NCBI RefSeq assembly: GCF_030272615.1
Contig: NC_081410.1
Coordinates: 145,974,349-146,038,348, forward strand
Reading direction: 5' to 3'
Length of the DNA stretch: 64,000 bases
Origin: Cryptomeria japonica
Taxonomy: Eukaryota; Streptophyta; Pinopsida; Cupressales; Cupressaceae
Shown: one piece after another, positions 10,850-21,698 of the stretch
How the letters are laid out: every line of letters begins with the position of its first letter
Position numbering within the stretch: the stretch's first letter is position 1
Made by a program: the position numbers and the translations under genes
Notes under the pieces: generated by a model
The model's input: the letters and a program-made list of their open reading frames with translations, nothing else
Told to the model about the DNA's origin: nothing
Databases searched by the model: none

Positions 10850-13318
10850 TTATGTCACATTTGTTGGTTTGAATTCTGCATTGGAAGAACCAACAATCTG
10901 TATTCCGCCGGTGAGAGCAATTTCTTTGCTTGTGGTGACCTCTGGTAGGTCAGTTTGTGTTTGCATTTCTTTAAACAAAGGTTTGGATTGCTCAGTTGTT
11001 GCCAATGGCACTATCTCTACATGAACCTGTTGCTCTGAGGGACCCTGTTGCTCTGCCTGTTTCTCAGTGTTGTCACCTGTCGGTTTACCTTTTGTGCTAT
11101 CTATTGTCGGTGCCTCATTTGCCACATCTATTTTCCTTGTTGAATCCTTATCTACCACAATATTGACTTTCTGAGTGTCAATGTTCATTGTATATAACAT
11201 CTCAGAATCAGGATTTGTGTCCTCATGTGGTATGTCCATACTCTCACTAGCCGATTGATTGTCAGTAGTAACTACCGGTGGAGTATCTAGAGGCGGAAAG
11301 GATAATTTATCTATTATTTTTATGCTGGGTGGTCCACCAACCTTACCTTTTCCCTTATCCTTTTGATATACCAAGATAGGCTTAGGGCTTCGATACTCTT
11401 CCTGCTTTTCCTTCTCTACAAGGAACATGTCCCATGCATTAGTTGTTTCTTCTGTTATCTCATTCACTCTCCTTTCCATTAGTGCTACATGTCGGTGAGC
11501 AATTTAAAATACTGACTGGTTAGCCTCTGAGATCAATTTATCTATCTCATCAGGTGAGTTGACAGGATGTACAGCAAGTAACTTTTCAATTTTTATTTTC
11601 TTATCAAGTTCAATAATGCCTACTCTCCTAGCTTCAAGTCTTTTGTAGAGATTTGTCGGTATTTCATCAACAACTTGCATCAAAAATTTCTTAAAAATAT
11701 CTAAGTGCAATATTACGTTGTTCTCTACTTTATCTTTGTCATCATCTGATAATGTGTTATACATTTTGCTGATATTTTTGAATTTACCATCCTCAATAAT
11801 TTCATCTAGCAATTTATCAATAGGAGCTATAGACTTATTCTTAGGAGTCACCTTTTTCTTCTTTGGAGTTAATTTCTTTGTTGGGGGCCTTACTGCCTGT
11901 TGTTTTTGTCTTGTTCTTCTAGGAGAAGGTGAAGGTACCAGTGAAGATTTCCTTTTTCTCACAACTCTTTTGAATGCAGCTGGTATGTCACTTTCTGAAG
12001 AAGTTCCAACCAGTGAGAGGTGAATTTCCAGTTGAAGTGCTTCTAACTCATCTTCAGTAATACCATTTTGTTTAAGTACATCTTCCTTAATAGCTTTTGC
12101 TTGCCTAGATCCTTTTCTAACTGTTTCTTCAACCTTTTTAACATTTTTCTTTGATTGAATTTGTTTTTCAATAGTCTCAGCACTACCAAATACCTCTTCT
12201 TTGGGTTCCTTAGGTGCTTCTAGGAGGGCTTTTGCATAGGTTTCTATTATGTGGTCATCAGTTTCATACCCCATTTCAGTAACCCAGATGGTTCTTGGGA
12301 TAACTACCTCCATCCAAATTTCATCCTTCTTTATAACAAAATAGATTTCATCTTTATACTTGTTCACCATCGCTTGTGACAATCTGACTCTGGTCTTCAT
12401 ACGGGCCTTCAGTGTCTGAAAATACTCATTTATGTTCTTTTCTATGTTCTCTCCCATGTTGTTTAGTAAATCTACCAACTGTTTGCCTACCGGTATATCA
12501 AAACCAAGATTTATGTTACCGATATCGAGTACTTGTTTGGTTATGTGTAGCATTAGACAGACAAGTAGGTTTCCAAATCTAAATGTTTCCTTTTTCTCTT
12601 TCTTTATCTTTCCCAAATTGTCAATTAGTTCATCTTTAATCCATTCGCACACATCTATTTTTGCATTATCATTAACCATGTCATAGGCACTCTTTATGCA
12701 TAAGCTAGAGACTAAGTTTAACCTATTTGCATGTGTGGTTTTGTAGCCTAAGATCATACTGATGAATCTGACATTGATATCTGTTACATCATTTACCCTT
12801 AAGGATCTCTTATCAGATGTTGCACCCGTTAGCTTAATCACTAGGTCATTTGAGACCTTCTTTGTTTTATCAAGTCTGTTACCAGTGGAAGGTAACCCTA
12901 TCACAGCCTTTACTGCTTCTTTTATGATTTTGTGAACTGAGTCCAACCAGAAGAATGCACCATCTACCCTTCTTAGTACTATCCTTATAACATCCTTGGG
13001 AAAATCCGGGATACTGATAATTTCAATGAAACCTAGGGTTTCTACTATCTTGTGTTCAGGTTTGATATTTTCGGATTCACAAATTACAGATTTATACATA
13101 TTCTTAATTTCCTCATCACCTAATTCCTCTATATGACAATGTATATATATTCTAGGGTCTTCAGCAAAAACTACTCCTTTAGGGATTTGGGAAAATGCAC
13201 CAATATTATCATCTTTCTTGGCAATTTCAGGAACTAATTGGAATACGGGTCTAGGGCGTTTAATAACTTTGACAATGGTAGGGTTTGCAATGAATTCAGG
13301 AACAGATGAAGAAGTCAT
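10850..13318 (-). pseudogene. ORF2: long unknown protein of non-autonomous element
   Basis: From ATG 13318 (good context, AACCATGAC) the frame runs 604 codons to a TAA at 11504-11506, then stays open in the same frame to a TAA at 10850-10852, giving 823 codons with one interruption. An upstream in-frame extension to 13447 exists, but the ATG at 13318 looks more likely. Residues ~1-330 form an alpha-helical domain with IKKEKKETFRF near residue 240. Residues ~430-560 are basic (PTKKLTPKKKKVTPKNK). After the TAA the composition is acidic and Gln/Thr-rich. A frameshifted helical tail continues at 10716-10399 and degenerates near 10100. No polymerase, protease or integrase motif is present. The layout (N-terminal helical domain, low-complexity middle, helical tail) parallels frame C at 57403-61404. 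Confidence 0.6.
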
Positions 13319-13713
13319 GGTTATAAATACCTTTATCTGCCTTAAGGAATGATTACTTGATGAATTGTTTTTGCCTGGAATGCCTTCACTCGGGAATTTT
13401 CGCGCTCTCGAAGATTTGAATGTTTGGTGAAATGAAAATGGAGCCAAAACACTTGTTTTATAATGTTAATTTTGCCAACCACCATATTTAATGCTTGTCG
13501 GTTAAGTAATGACTTAACTTATCTGTCGGTATAGAAGTAATTTCAACTTCTTACCATCAACCGAGGGAATAATAGCATGTTTCACATTTGGTTGCTAAAC
13601 CCTCAAAGGAAGTTTCTTCAGTTAGATGAAGAGTCTCCTGCCGGTGGAGTGTTACATTGTTCTGCCGGTGGAGGAGAATTCTTATCAACATTTAGATCTG
13701 ACTTTCTGATCCA

Positions 13714-14719
13714 TTATTTTGAGAATTCTTGCTTTACCTCTTCAACCTTTTCTTTACCTTTCAAACTAGCACTATTATTACTTGTCGATGATGCCTTACT
13801 TCTGCAGGTTTTTGCAATATGTCCAATCTTGTTACAGGTATAACAAGTCACATTATTTTTCTGAATAGCTTTCCCATATCCTATGCCGGTTTGTGTTCTA
13901 CACTGATTAGATAAGTGTCCAAATTTTCCACAAACATAACATCTTACATTCATTCTGCAATTTTCTGAATTATGACCAACTTTGTTGCATTTGGAACATT
14001 GACCAGTGGGTGTATTAGTGCTCTAATCATTTCTATATCTACACTGATTTTCTCCATGACCATATCTATTATAGTTAAAGCATTTTCCATAAAATTTATA
14101 AGCAGTAGGTTGTCTTACCGGTTTGCTATGATCATGTGTGTTTGCAGTACCGGAGCTTTGACCAGCTTCAAAGCCAAGGCCATTAGTGTCACCATTAGGT
14201 TTCTAATTTTTCAACAAGTCACCAAGTTCTTCTGAGCTTTTCTTGAATTTTTCTTTGTACTGATTTGCAGTATCTAGTTCTCTTTCCAAGATACCTTTCT
14301 GTCTCATGAGTTCATTTGAGTTATTTTGTGCATGCATCAAATCTGTTTTCAACATATCATTTTCATAACTAAGTCTTGTGTTTTCATTTGCAGCATCATT
14401 CAGTCTTCTAGTCAAGTCTTCTTCATTCTTCTTTCTATCTTCAATTTCTTTACAAAATCTCATAGTCATATCCTGCATCTCATTCTTTGTTGTCACGTTT
14501 TCTTGTTTCATCTTATTCTAAGAGTTTCCTTTTCATCATTCTTATTTTGCATCTTTTCACAAAGTTCTCTTCTCTTGTTCCTTGCAATGGTCAGATTTTC
14601 TTGAAGTGCTTGAATAATATCCTGTGTAACTTTTAGATCATCTTCAAGTTTGATATTTTTCAACTTTTCTGTATCATAGTCTGAGAGAGCTGCTTCTAAT
14701 TGCTTCATCAAGTTTTCCA
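13714..14719 (-). pseudogene. gag: GAG-like frame: coiled coil plus four zinc knuckles
   Basis: The frame starts at ATG 14719, shortly after the PBS. The first ~170 codons are a Lys/Glu/Asn-rich heptad region. A frameshift lies near 14511 and a TAG at 14203-14205. Beyond that the same frame encodes four CX2CX4HX4C-type knuckles in a row. The first (CFNYNRYGHGENQC, ~14060) has lost one Cys to Tyr, and a TAG separates it from the next. The other three (beginning CSKC, CYVC and CYTC, 13990-13800) are intact. The frame ends at a TAA at 13714. Zinc knuckles in GAG bind the element's RNA. A canonical Copia capsid domain is not recognisable, and the coiled coil replaces it. Confidence 0.65.
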
Positions 14720-14777
14720 TCTCTACCGGTGTCAAGATCTTCCTCAAGCTATTAGGTTTCTAAAAATAGAGGACCAA

Positions 14778-14789
14778 GCTCTAATACCA
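14778..14789 (-). other. Primer-binding site
   Basis: Minus-strand TGGTATTAGAGC, two bases inside the 5' LTR edge; initiator-Met type with one C-to-T change. Confidence 0.8.
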
Positions 14790-14791
14790 AT

Positions 14792-15596
14792 TGTTAGGAT
14801 TCCCAAAGATACTGAGAGGGGAGGGGGGGGGGGGGGGGGGGTGAATCAGTATCTAACCGGTTTAATAATTTTCTTAACTTAAAACATGTAAAGCATATCA
14901 GTACTGTATACCGATAAACAAAAAGTAATGCAATAAACAAAGATAACATCAACCACATAAAAAGCACACCATAACACAGTAGTTTAACGAGGAAACCCAG
15001 TGTGGGAAAAACCTCAGTGGGATTTGTGACCCACAATATTCACTTACTGGCCAATAAGAGAATATTACTTCTACAATAGGGGCCTGCACATGCAGGAAGG
15101 CCAAGTGCCTAGAGCTCACTGCTCAATTACAAAATGGGAAGTCTCACTGACTTACAAAATGGATTTTGCAAATCCAATGTCTTGTACTGCTTCAAAATAG
15201 CATCTACTATGCCAAATCCAGTACCGGTTTAAGCTCTGCTTTATACATAAACCCGTAACCTATAATTCGCATAATAGGTCTGCCTTATTTCGCCTATCAA
15301 ATTCCTTACAAAATGTTCTATAGTGATCTCATACATATATGAGTCATTTTACAACTTGCCAAGTCAGCTTATAATGATTTTACAATTAATTACAAAATAT
15401 ATTATAAACAAAATTCATGTCGGCCTGGGTGTCGGTATACTTCCTTTCACTATCGGTGTTCTATGTGCCAGTGTAGAGTATGTCATTGCTGGTGCCGGTA
15501 AATTGTCTTGCCAGTGTCATAGGATTGCAAGGTTGCCATCAATGACAAAACCTTCAATCACCTACAATATCTCATTGGAGTGTGCATTTTTCAATA
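14792..15596 (-). repeat. 5' LTR of non-autonomous Copia-type element
   Basis: 805 bp. The outer terminal dinucleotide has mutated (plus-strand end is CAATA instead of CAACA). The boundary is confirmed by GAATT immediately after it. It is longer than its partner mainly because of a 19-base G run at 14823-14841. Confidence 0.88.
14823..14841. repeat. Homopolymer run G19
   Basis: A 19-base G run in the purine block of the 5' LTR; the 3' LTR has only short interrupted G runs there. It is a likely slippage site and sequencing-error hotspot. Confidence 0.85.
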
Positions 15597-15675
15597 GAAT
15601 TCGACCTTGTCCAATAGCAGTTGCACATGCATGGTATCAAACTTAATTTTGTCTATGCCATAAGGAAACACAGGA

Positions 15676-16922
15676 TGTTAGAAAAAATCAAGAAGGAAGA
15701 CAACAAATTAAACTCCAAAACATAATTTGATAAACTGTAGCAACAGATAGATAAGAAAATTAACAACACAACACACAACACCAAGATTTTTGATGTGGAA
15801 AGCCCGATTAAGAGAAAAACCATGGTGGGAACCTACCCACAGTAAGATGATACTCTGCAGTAGTATGTGAAAATATTGCAATGGGGAATGCACATGCATT
15901 TAGGCACACTACGTAGAGCTCACTACTCAAAAGATATATGCTCGGAAGGCTACAACCCTCAGGGAAGTCTCACTGACTTACAATATGATTCAAACTACAA
16001 TCCAGAAGAAATAAATTGCAATGATAGCATCTACAAATGCCTTATGATAGTTTTGGTTAAGCATAATTGTCTGCTTTGCAATACCAATCTCACCTCAACA
16101 CTTCACTGAATGATAACTCTCTTGTTTGCACAATCACCTATCTTTGATAATGCAGACACAATAGTGACACCTAAATTTTATAAGCATCTCACCCATGTAT
16201 ATACAAATCATCAACCTTGATAACAGGTTGGCTAAACCCTCAACCCTCAACTCACAATTACAAAAATTACATTGTACAATACAAGGATCGACCACTGGAC
16301 CAATATTATGATTTATGTTACATATCATGAACCTAATTCAAATTCCCAAACAATTACATCCACTGGAAATCCCACCAAGATCAACCACAACACGCTAAAC
16401 CACTAGAAATACTGCATAACTCAAAAATCATCACCGGTTCATAGAAATCACCAAAAACTCTCTCAACAATCAATGTGAATCACCAAAACAAATAGGACAT
16501 GAGTAGGAAACACCAAAAAACACATTAGAATCATCTGGAATAGTTGCACCAACACCCCTTTTCAAATCTTCATCGGTCAACGTCTCAAAGCTTAAGAACA
16601 CAATCAATCAACAACTATCATGAGGAAAGATAACTTACGGAGAACCAAATCACAAACCATCTGAAATGAAGATACACAAGATCATCCCCAACAATATTTG
16701 AAAGTCTCAGCACAAGATCTAATCACACCAAAATATACCAGAGGAAATATCGGATTCTGCAAAACAGTGATAAGCAAAACCAAACTACAAAACCGGATCA
16801 AAAACTCTTCCCAAAATCATCGGAATAACTCACAAGAATATCAAATTGACATCAATGACAACAACATATCCTAGCAGCAGCAATGATCAACCAAATCCAA
16901 CAATCTCCCCTATAATCCAACA
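15676..16922 (-). mobile_element. Solo LTR, Copia-type
   Basis: 1,247 bp. On the minus strand it begins TGTTGGATTATAGGGGAG and ends in ...CTAACA. It is flanked by a perfect 5-bp duplication CAGGA (15671-15675 and 16923-16927), with AACA-CAGGA context on both sides. It carries the U5-type text ACCATGGTGGGAACC (15820-15834) seen in other Copia LTRs of this window. No PBS or coding region is attached. It sits inside the exon at 8750-17102, only 75 bp from the neighbouring Copia-type element. Confidence 0.82.
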
Positions 16923-17102
16923 CAGGATCCTTCCTGTCTAGCAAGGGGGGTGGTGCTTTTGTTGTTGACTTCCCTAAACTGTGAGAGGTGGGAACATTAG
17001 AGAACCCATTCCTGGGTGAAATCCTAATAGGCTTTCCCTCCCCCTCAACAAATGTTTTAGCACCCTTTCTTTTTCCTATCCTTGATTTTCCCATTGTCAT
17101 CC

Positions 17103-18755
17103 CTACAAACATTACCAAAAAAGTTGTATTAGTCGACGACAATGGAAGATAATGTACAAGAGAATGGAAGATACATGAAACATGAGTGTAAGTGAACATG
17201 AAACACGAGTGTACGTGAACATGAAACGAACAAGTTTGTGTTGCATTATTGTCTGAATTTCAATATGTTCAATTCCAAAGTTGAGATGTTCATTAAAGTA
17301 TCAATTGGGGAGTGCACATGGATTGCATGTTACCTTGCAATTGAGAATCTACATATTTATTAACTGACTACATCACTCACTGTTCCTCCTCCTGTTATTT
17401 TTGATTGACTCATGAAACATCTTTTTCATTAAAGTTTTGTGTAGGTCTGATAATTTTATTTATTTTTTCTAGCTATTTTTAATTATTAATTCATTTCAGA
17501 TTGTGTTTAAAATATAGACAATAACAATAGTATATTGAACATAGTTATAGAAGAAACTAGACATAGTTGGTTCACAATTACAACCAAATATTGAACTAGA
17601 ACTGTATACATAAAATAGTTCCAGAATCACTACTCAAACTAAATAACAAAAACTATGCATATGCAATAAGTAAGAGACTTTTACTAAGATAGCAGTGAAC
17701 TAAAGAGGTACAACATTTATGAAATCTTTAGTGCAATCAGAGTAGAATATGTTCATATAAGGAAACCCTATGCAAGAAAAGGAAACTGTATGTGGTAATC
17801 AAATTTATATGAACAATATCTACAAAATCTAGTTGTCGGTTCACATATCACAATAGCATAAATCACATAATCAAATCACCAGTGTATACAATTTGTAACC
17901 TTCATCAATATTTGTGAAAGGGAAGTTCACTGACCTATCATTCACTTATCATATACATTATTTCATGTATTAGAAAGAGAAAGTGACATTGATAAGTGTC
18001 ACTATTTGTATATTTATTTGTATAATGCAAATTATATCAATTTATAATAAAAAATAAGATATTGTGATATATGATAAGAACAAGAAAGCAAGTAATTTTC
18101 TCATAATCACTATGTATCCTAAAAGGGGAAATTAAAGTTTTTAAATAATTGCTACATGTTAAGCTCAATATGAGTTAATAAAAAAATTACTTGTGAAAAA
18201 AGCTGGTCTCTAGTATATTACAAGGCAGATTATTATGTTGCACCACAATTTTCCGTGAATGCATTAGAAGTAGATAAATTATTAAAAAATACACAACTCA
18301 TTGTTTAGAGATACACACAAACATTCTTTAACCAATTTTCAGCTTCCAAGTATCTAGGATAGGATTCAAATAGTTTATGAAGAGAAATCTTATTCTACAA
18401 TATCTGCCTATAAATATTACTACAGAAAAAAAAATTATCGCCTTCATTGTTTGGTTTGTGCAATGGAGTTGACGTCAGAATAGAAGATTTTATGCTTCTT
18501 CACATTCTTGTGCAACTCAGGAGGGGTGATGCCAAGTGATTATATCCTCACACTTGTTTGTTTGATCGCATGATTGCATTTAACATCCTAATTTTGTGGC
18601 TTGATAGTTTCGACAACATCCTAATTTTGTGGCTCGATGGTTTCAACAACTTTAACCTACCACATACAAATGACATCATATGACTACTACCTATTGCATT
18701 GGAAAAACATAAACAATGGCATGAGAAGACAGAGGAAGGGATATTCAAATATTAC
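17103..18755. other. AT-rich intron-like DNA
   Basis: Lies between the splice acceptor at 17103 and a possible donor at 18755 (minus strand). It is AT-rich with no coding frame or element ends. It holds one 33-bp tandem duplication (18582-18647). Confidence 0.4.
18582..18647. repeat. Tandem duplication, 2 x 33 bp
   Basis: The unit beginning AACATCCTAATTTTGTGGC is repeated twice with three mismatches. Confidence 0.85.
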
Positions 18756-18997
18756 CATAGATGGGAGACGGATGAGGTCTTGGATATCCCAAACCTCCCA
18801 CAAGTTTAGGGAGTCCAATAAAATGTCAGAGAAGAGATGCAGATAAGGAAGCAAGACATTCTTATGAAAGACCTCCCAACCCCATCAACAATGCCTTTCC
18901 TCACCACTTCCCCATCCAAACATAGTTGGACTTCATCTCCAATAGCAAGAGTGTGAACATCTTCATCATCGCACTCTTCTTCATCTTGCACAATGAC
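18756..18997 (-). pseudogene. Exon-like segment with acidic N-terminus
   Basis: Bounded on the minus strand by an acceptor (CTACTGTAG, at 18998) and a possible donor (ATG|GTAATA, at 18755). The frame begins VIVQDEEECDDEDVHTLAIG, continues GDEVQLCLDGEVVRKGIVDG, then shifts by one base near 18866 into LLPYLHLFSD...DIQDLIRLPSM. The central part, a Val/Leu-rich segment with 'dGevV.KGivdg', loosely recalls a domain in plant En/Spm-type transposon proteins. This is a weak resemblance and the family is not established. Confidence 0.4.
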
Positions 18998-19099
18998 CTA
19001 CAGTAGTAAGGTGTGCATGTCGTAACGTAAATAATAATTTTTGTATAGTTGACCATCAACATAAACAAATAAATTTGTGTCAATGTAATAGAACAATAC

Positions 19100-19200
19100 C
19101 GAAATAGATGGTTGTCCCACATTATCCCCATCAGAGTTTGCATTTGTACAGCCAATGTCATCATTTCCCATAGACTATATCTTTCCATCCATGCTTCCTT
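19100..19200 (-). pseudogene. Upstream exon-like segment
   Basis: Acceptor (CTACTGCAG) at 19201 and donor (TTTCG|GTATTG) after 19100 on the minus strand. In the phase that joins cleanly to the 18997 exon, it reads ...GNDDIGCTNANSDGDNVGQPSIS with one TAG near its start. The matching splice phase and acidic/Ser-rich composition support a real, now broken, gene. Confidence 0.4.
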
Positions 19201-19386
19201 CTGCAGTAGTATGTTGCAAAAGAGGGCACATTATGGATGAGCGTAAGTACAGAATATACCCATGTGAATGGTAATATAACATTGCATATGATATAACATT
19301 GTGTGTCATATAACACTATGTGTGATATCCCACCACAATTTATGCACAATCACAACATATTACCTCTCCATATTTTCTTTTATCAT

Positions 19387-19846
19387 CCAACCTCCCTTCA
19401 CATTGCAGTCAAATTTGATAGGTTGCAGACTCGGGACCTCTAGTTTGCAATGTCTCAGTTGTAGCCTCCTGTCTGTAGAAACAGGACAGTGGTGTGGCAC
19501 CCTAGTCTAGATTAGTTTTATTCAATTTATAGCATCAGTTACACATCCAAAATCCTCTCCCTTTCATGCTTTCAGTATCTCTGTTTCAGATCTGCAAGTT
19601 TGTGCAATTTCGAATTCATTTATGCTTCATTCTTTATCTCCTAATCTAGTTGATCATTCAAACCCTAGTTTTTCTCATCATTTGCAACAAGAGGAATAGA
19701 AACCCTAAGAAGTAATCCTTGGCTCTCTCTTTCTCACAAGAAGTAGCCAAAATGATCTATCTCCATAGGCTCTTTCATATTCCCAATGTGTTGGCAAAAG
19801 TGGGATTAGGTCCTAGTCACCCGATATCGCTTTTCCCGCCCCCACA
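19387..19846 (+). repeat. Truncated 5' LTR of Gypsy-type element
   Basis: Matches 33026-33478 of the 3' LTR at about 93 percent by eye and breaks off abruptly at 19387. It ends CCCCCACA, followed by TTTTGGCGAACCTGACGAG (19847-19865), a degenerate TGGCG-type Gypsy primer-binding site. Confidence 0.8.
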
Positions 19847-19847
19847 T

Positions 19848-19865
19848 TTTGGCGAACCTGACGAG
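19848..19865 (+). other. Degenerate Gypsy-type primer-binding site
   Basis: TTTGGCGAACCTGACGAG directly after the LTR. The TGGCG core and ACCTGACGAG spacing resemble plant Gypsy primer sites, but which tRNA it pairs with is uncertain. Confidence 0.45.
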
Positions 19866-20189
19866 AATCCAATCTTCTTTAATTATAATTTATGTTCTCA
19901 GATCTGAGTTTTTTTTCTATTTCAAATTCAAATCTACATTTACAATTTTCAATTCCTTGCAAATTTCAAAATTTAGAAGTTAATTTTGTTGAAACCCTAA
20001 TTTTTCAATTCAAAATTGAACTTATGGATCGCTTGATTTGGATCATTAATTTAAAATATGATTTAGGAACACATTTCACACATAAATTTCATTTTCTAAA
20101 TCAACATTTAGAGTGCTTTCATTGGTTAAAATTGAACATTTCCTTTTATTTTGTATATGTTATCATTTGAATGAGGAAATTTTTTTGTC

Positions 20190-21698
20190 ATGATGCATTC
20201 ATTTCGTAAATGTGATAATGGGTTAGCTTCCCTTGTTCCAATTTTTCCATCTCTTAGAGAAGCACCTCTTATTTATGACAACATTTTAGTGCCTAAAAGA
20301 GTTTTCACCAATCCCTTTAAAACTCTCCCATGTTCTAAAGATGAAGATTCGAAGAGTGATCTTGACAATTCTCCTAAAATGTGCCCTTCTCATCTATCTA
20401 TCTTAGAGGAAGAGGATGATATCATAAACACTTTTCTTAATGTTACCTTACCTTACTTACATGATGCCTCTCTAAGTGAAAAGGTATTGATGGAAATTGA
20501 CTTATCTTCTCCTAAACTTGGTCTTACCAATGGGGGCATGTTAGTACAACAAGAGGTTATGAACACTTCTTCCAAAGATCTCCTTCCTAAGCATGAATCT
20601 TTGGAGAAAGATGTTCATCTCCCTCCTAAATAATACTCCCCTCATGAGGTTCATTTTGTGCAAGAAGATGGTATTGTCTCTACTTTTCCTAGTGAGAGAA
20701 TTTCCTCTTTTGATTCCAAAAAAATTCCCACTAGAGATGATGCATTAATGAGAAATGCTTTCCCTTCTCCTAAAGTTTGCCTTACCCCTAAAGATGCCTT
20801 AGACAAACAAGATGAAATCATAATAAATTTCCTTAATGCTCTCTCCCTTAAAGATCCTATTGAAGACATTTTGAGGAAAGTGGATGATTTAAATACATAT
20901 AGTGATTCTCTCCTTCCTAAGGATGAAGAATTAATGAACAATGTTATCCCTTCTCCCAAAATTGGCAATAAGGACATCTTTGTGCAACATATTTCTAATA
21001 ATTTTTTCAATGGCCTCACTATTTGGGATGAACTGTTAGAAGAAGGTGTTGATTATTCTCCCCCCCATGAGAGAACCCTAGCCAAAGGGGATAAAATCAT
21101 GATTGATAACTCTCTTAGCATCTCACCTTCCATGAATATCAATCATTCTCCCTCTAAAAATAAAGCATTTCCCTCTCCTCAACTAGGTTCTACTCATAAG
21201 GATACCCTAGTTCAAGACAAGAAGGTTAACATCTTTTTCAAAGATCTTCCTCTTAAAGGTAATACTTTAGAAAGTAATGTTGATCTTTCTCATAGAGATT
21301 CTATTCCTCATGTAGATCCTTTGATGATAGAGGATGATATGACCTTTCCTAGTAATAATCTTTCTTTTAAAACATCAATGCCTACCCCTAGTCTCCCTCC
21401 TAAAATTGGTCTTATCCATGATAATATTTTAGTGCAAGAAGAGACTATCAACAATTCTTACAACAATCTTGTTCATTTTTCTTTTAAGGACACCTTTGAT
21501 ATTCCTAAACCATCTTCAATCAATTTGATACATGTGAATAAAACACCTGATAAACCCTTCTTCATAGTTCAAGGTGCTTGTCCTTCTCAAAGTTCTCAAC
21601 AAAAGCCTATCTTAGCGGTTCAAGGTGGTTATGCTAATGATTCTTTTTGTACTCTGAAGAAACATATTCTTATTGTGCAAGGAGGTTATCCTACTAAG
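20190..21698 (+). pseudogene. N-terminal frame of Gypsy-type element, repeat protein
   Basis: Open from ATG 20190 to the Copia insertion at 21699, with one TAA at 20631-20633. The protein consists of about five degenerate ~60-residue modules. Each has the order SPK(x)GL, a short spacer, VQ-x-E/K, N-x-F/S and LPL/LPK. Examples begin near 20505, 20761, 20955, 21172 and 21396. It is hydrophilic, Asp/Ser/Lys-rich, without a recognisable capsid domain. It ends with three copies of a VQGGY-like motif (21562-21687). It is the upstream half of the polyprotein continued at 28603. Confidence 0.6.

Larger units (their letters stand above)
9103..15596 (-). mobile_element. Non-autonomous Copia-type LTR retrotransposon (GAG + unknown ORF2)
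   Basis: A complete minus-strand element of 6,494 bp with LTRs at 9103-9895 and 14792-15596. Target duplication GAATT (9098-9102 and 15597-15601) is perfect. PBS at 14778-14789 reads TGGTATTAGAGC, one mismatch from initiator Met. The PPT (minus AAAGGGGGAGAT) abuts the 3' LTR at 9896-9907. Inside are a coiled-coil/zinc-knuckle GAG-like frame and a very long second ORF, with no protease, integrase or reverse transcriptase. The leader just after the PBS resembles that of the autonomous Copia element at 21699-28597, so that family or a close relative may supply enzymes in trans (inference). Confidence 0.85.
8750..17102 (-). pseudogene. Old exon split by two retroelement insertions
   Basis: The minus-strand exon starts at 17102, after a splice acceptor (TGTTTGTAG), with an ATG at 17100. 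It reads open to 16928, resumes at 15670 after the solo LTR, continues through the GAATT target site at 15597-15601, and resumes at 9102 left of the Copia-type element. The joined frame is about 180 codons and ends at a TGA at 8750-8752. It has only three in-frame stops: TAA TAG near 8995 and one TAG near 8935. The N-terminus is basic (GKSRIGKRKG) and the rest is Lys/Glu-rich and heptad-like, suggesting a coiled coil. I do not recognise the family. It could be the last exon of a transposon protein or of a host gene. The two exons at 18756-19200 may precede it. Confidence 0.55.
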
